This document shows positions 62,581-64,000 of a DNA stretch of 64,000 nt, piece after piece. The notes beneath the pieces were generated by a model. The model was not told the DNA's origin, did not search any database, and saw nothing but the letters and a program-made list of their open reading frames with translations. Source of the stretch: Pseudoalteromonas luteoviolacea (lineage in GTDB: Bacteria > Pseudomonadota > Gammaproteobacteria > Enterobacterales > Alteromonadaceae); NCBI RefSeq assembly GCF_021654285.1, contig NZ_JAKFZS010000032.1, positions 1 to 64,000 of the forward strand. Reading direction: 5' to 3'. The first letter of the stretch is position 1. Each line of letters starts with the position of its first letter. A program made the position numbers and the translations under genes.

Positions 62581-63087
62581 ATGGCTAACGTAGAAGCAAA
62601 GCAACAACAGCCTGATTTGGCTGAAAAGCTAATCGCGGTAAACCGTGTGTCTAAAGTGGTTAAAGGTGGTCGTATCTTTAGCTTCACTGCACTAACTGTA
62701 GTTGGTGATGGCGCAGGTAAAGTAGGTTTTGGTTACGGTAAAGCACGCGAAGTTCCAGCTGCGATTCAAAAAGCAATGGAAAAAGCACGCCGTAACATGG
62801 TAAATGTTGATCTTAACGGTCACACGCTACAGCACCCAATCAAGGGTCGCCACGCGGGTTCTAAAGTATACATGCAGCCTGCATCTGAAGGTACAGGTAT
62901 CATCGCCGGTGGTGCGATGCGTGCAGTACTAGAAGTAGCTGGTGTACAGAACGTACTTTCAAAAGCATACGGTTCTACTAACCCGATCAACATCGTTCGC
63001 GCAACAATTTCTGCTCTAGAGAACATGAACTCTCCAGAGAAGATCGCTGCGAAACGTGGTCTTAGCGTAGATGAAATCTTGGGGTAA
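62581..63087 (+). CDS. rpsE: 30S ribosomal protein S5
   Basis: A 168-residue S5, with VVKGGRIFSFTALTVVGDG and GSTNPINIVRATISAL. It contributes to decoding accuracy. Confidence 0.98.
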   Translation: MANVEAKQQQPDLAEKLIAVNRVSKVVKGGRIFSFTALTVVGDGAGKVGFGYGKAREVPAAIQKAMEKARRNMVNVDLNGHTLQHPIKGRHAGSKVYMQPASEGTGIIAGGAMRAVLEVAGVQNVLSKAYGSTNPINIVRATISALENMNSPEKIAAKRGLSVDEILG

Positions 63088-63093
63088 GAAACC

Positions 63094-63273
63094 ATGGCAA
63101 ACACAGTTAAAGTAACACAAGTACGTAGCTCAATCGGTCGTTTACCGAAGCATAAAGCTACATTACGTGGCCTTGGTTTACGTCGTATCAACCATACTGT
63201 TGAGCTAGAAGATACTCCAGCAGTACGTGGTATGATCAACCAAGTTTCTTACATGGTTAAGGTTGAGGGCTAA
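63094..63273 (+). CDS. rpmD: 50S ribosomal protein L30
   Basis: A 59-residue L30, too short for simple gene callers. It reads MANTVKVTQVRSSIGRLPKH and continues with GLGLRRINHTVELEDTPAVR. It lies between rpsE and rplO with gaps under 10 bp. Confidence 0.97.
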   Translation: MANTVKVTQVRSSIGRLPKHKATLRGLGLRRINHTVELEDTPAVRGMINQVSYMVKVEG

Positions 63274-63277
63274 TTCG

Positions 63278-63712
63278 ATGCAATTGAATACACTTTCTCC
63301 TGCTGCAGGTTCAAAAACTGCTGGTAAGCGCGTTGGTCGTGGTATCGGCTCTGGTCTAGGTAAGACTGGTGGTCGTGGTCACAAAGGTCAAAAGTCGCGT
63401 TCTGGCGGTAAAGTACGTGTTGGTTTTGAAGGCGGTCAAATGCCTATGCAACGCCGTCTACCAAAGTTTGGCTTCACTTCACGCAAATCACTAGTATCTG
63501 CTGAAGTTAACCTTTTCGAAATCGCGAAGGTTGAAGGCGACGTGGTAGAGCTAAGCACACTACAAGCAGCTGGTATCGTTAAGAAGAACATTCAGTTCGT
63601 TAAAGTTGTTAAATCTGGCGAAGTTTCACGCGCAGTTACTGTTAAAGGCATTAAAGTGTCTAAAGGTGCTCGCGAAGCTATCGAAGCTGCCGGAGGCAAG
63701 GTAGAAGACTAA
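63278..63712 (+). CDS. rplO: 50S ribosomal protein L15
   Basis: A 144-residue L15. The Gly-rich stretch GRGIGSGLGKTGGRGHKGQK is diagnostic. I start at 63278 (MQLNTLSPAAGS); an upstream in-frame start would overlap rpmD. Confidence 0.98.
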   Translation: MQLNTLSPAAGSKTAGKRVGRGIGSGLGKTGGRGHKGQKSRSGGKVRVGFEGGQMPMQRRLPKFGFTSRKSLVSAEVNLFEIAKVEGDVVELSTLQAAGIVKKNIQFVKVVKSGEVSRAVTVKGIKVSKGAREAIEAAGGKVED

Positions 63713-63723
63713 GGAAGTACACT

Positions 63724-64000
63724 ATGGCTAAACCAGGTCAAGATATGCAAAGCGCACAAAGTGGGCTTGCGGAGTTGAAGCGCCGATTACTATTCGTATT
63801 GGGTGCCATCATTATTTACCGTTTAGGTTCATTCGTGCCTATCCCTGGGATTGACGCCGCTGTACTTGCCGAGTTCTTCGAGCAACAAAAGGGCACCATC
63901 TTTGCCATGTTTAACATGTTCAGTGGTGGTGCGCTTGAGCGTGCATCTGTACTTGCGCTGGGTATTATGCCTTATATCTCAGCCTCGATTATCATGCAGC
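63724..64000 (+). CDS. secY: Protein translocase subunit SecY (partial, 5' end)
   Basis: The first 92 codons of SecY: a cytoplasmic N-terminus, the first membrane span (LLFVLGAIIIYRLGSFVPIPG), the plug region and the second span begin. The sequence runs off the window. SecY is the channel of the Sec translocon. Confidence 0.97.
   Translation, partial: MAKPGQDMQSAQSGLAELKRRLLFVLGAIIIYRLGSFVPIPGIDAAVLAEFFEQQKGTIFAMFNMFSGGALERASVLALGIMPYISASIIMQ

Overview
The window looks like a chromosomal segment of a marine gammaproteobacterium of the Alteromonadales, most likely Pseudoalteromonas or a close relative. This rests on AT-leaning base use, the conserved blocks rsd-hemE, yrfG/nudE and fkpA-slyX-yheV-yheS-yheT-yheU, a TorF-type porin, a GH20 chitobiase, an aryl-polyene-type cluster, and the spc ribosomal protein operon with enteric-like gene order. 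Species assignment is inference from gene content only.

Layout. 1-420: a patch of imperfect hairpin repeats. 629-7880: an aryl polyene (APE) type fatty-acid/aromatic cluster (KS-like chain length factor, ACP, acyl-ACP synthetase, two dehydratases, MIO ammonia lyase, thioesterase, ketosynthase). Intact genes alternate with gene-free gaps of about 165-390 bp where an acyltransferase, second ACP/membrane protein, glycosyltransferase and exporter genes usually lie, so it appears eroded. 7983-16697: housekeeping and stress genes (VOC protein, periplasmic binding protein, SDR, cis/trans fatty acid isomerase, peroxiredoxin, dUTPase, YrfG, NudE, CysQ). 16948-17267: three nearly identical initiator tRNA genes in tandem. 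17777-18001: a Cys-rich 74-residue peptide with a class I lanthipeptide-like leader and no maturation genes nearby.

18255-35585: dipeptidase, the YheU/YheT/DUF3149-like/TIGR02444/YheS/YheV/SlyX block, FkpA, Rsd, HemE, SpeE, SpeA, two paralogous acyltransferases and a YbdG-type MscS channel. 35591-43731: an S41 peptidase fused to a degenerate beta-lactamase-like domain, then a divergent sulfur-sensing module: rhodanese on one side, an ArsR repressor with the BigR/SqrR cysteine pair, an RND pump and its adaptor on the other. 43736-49000: an iodotyrosine-deiodinase-like nitroreductase, FAH-family hydrolase, PurT, a TorF-type porin and an unknown 388-residue protein.

49231-59412: AsmA, then an accessory stretch (unpaired ABC ATPase, GH20 hexosaminidase, a short glycosyltransferase-like protein, a frameshifted TonB-receptor-like gene, a polysaccharide deacetylase) consistent with amino-sugar polymer handling and partial decay. 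59690-64000: rplN-rplX-rplE-rpsN-rpsH-rplF-rplR-rpsE-rpmD-rplO-secY (secY runs off the end). The genes of the S10 operon that normally lie just upstream are absent here.

Strongest leads: the orphan lanthipeptide-like precursor, the persulfide-sensor/RND module, the scarred APE cluster, and the lost catalytic serine/lysine in the S41 fusion protein.
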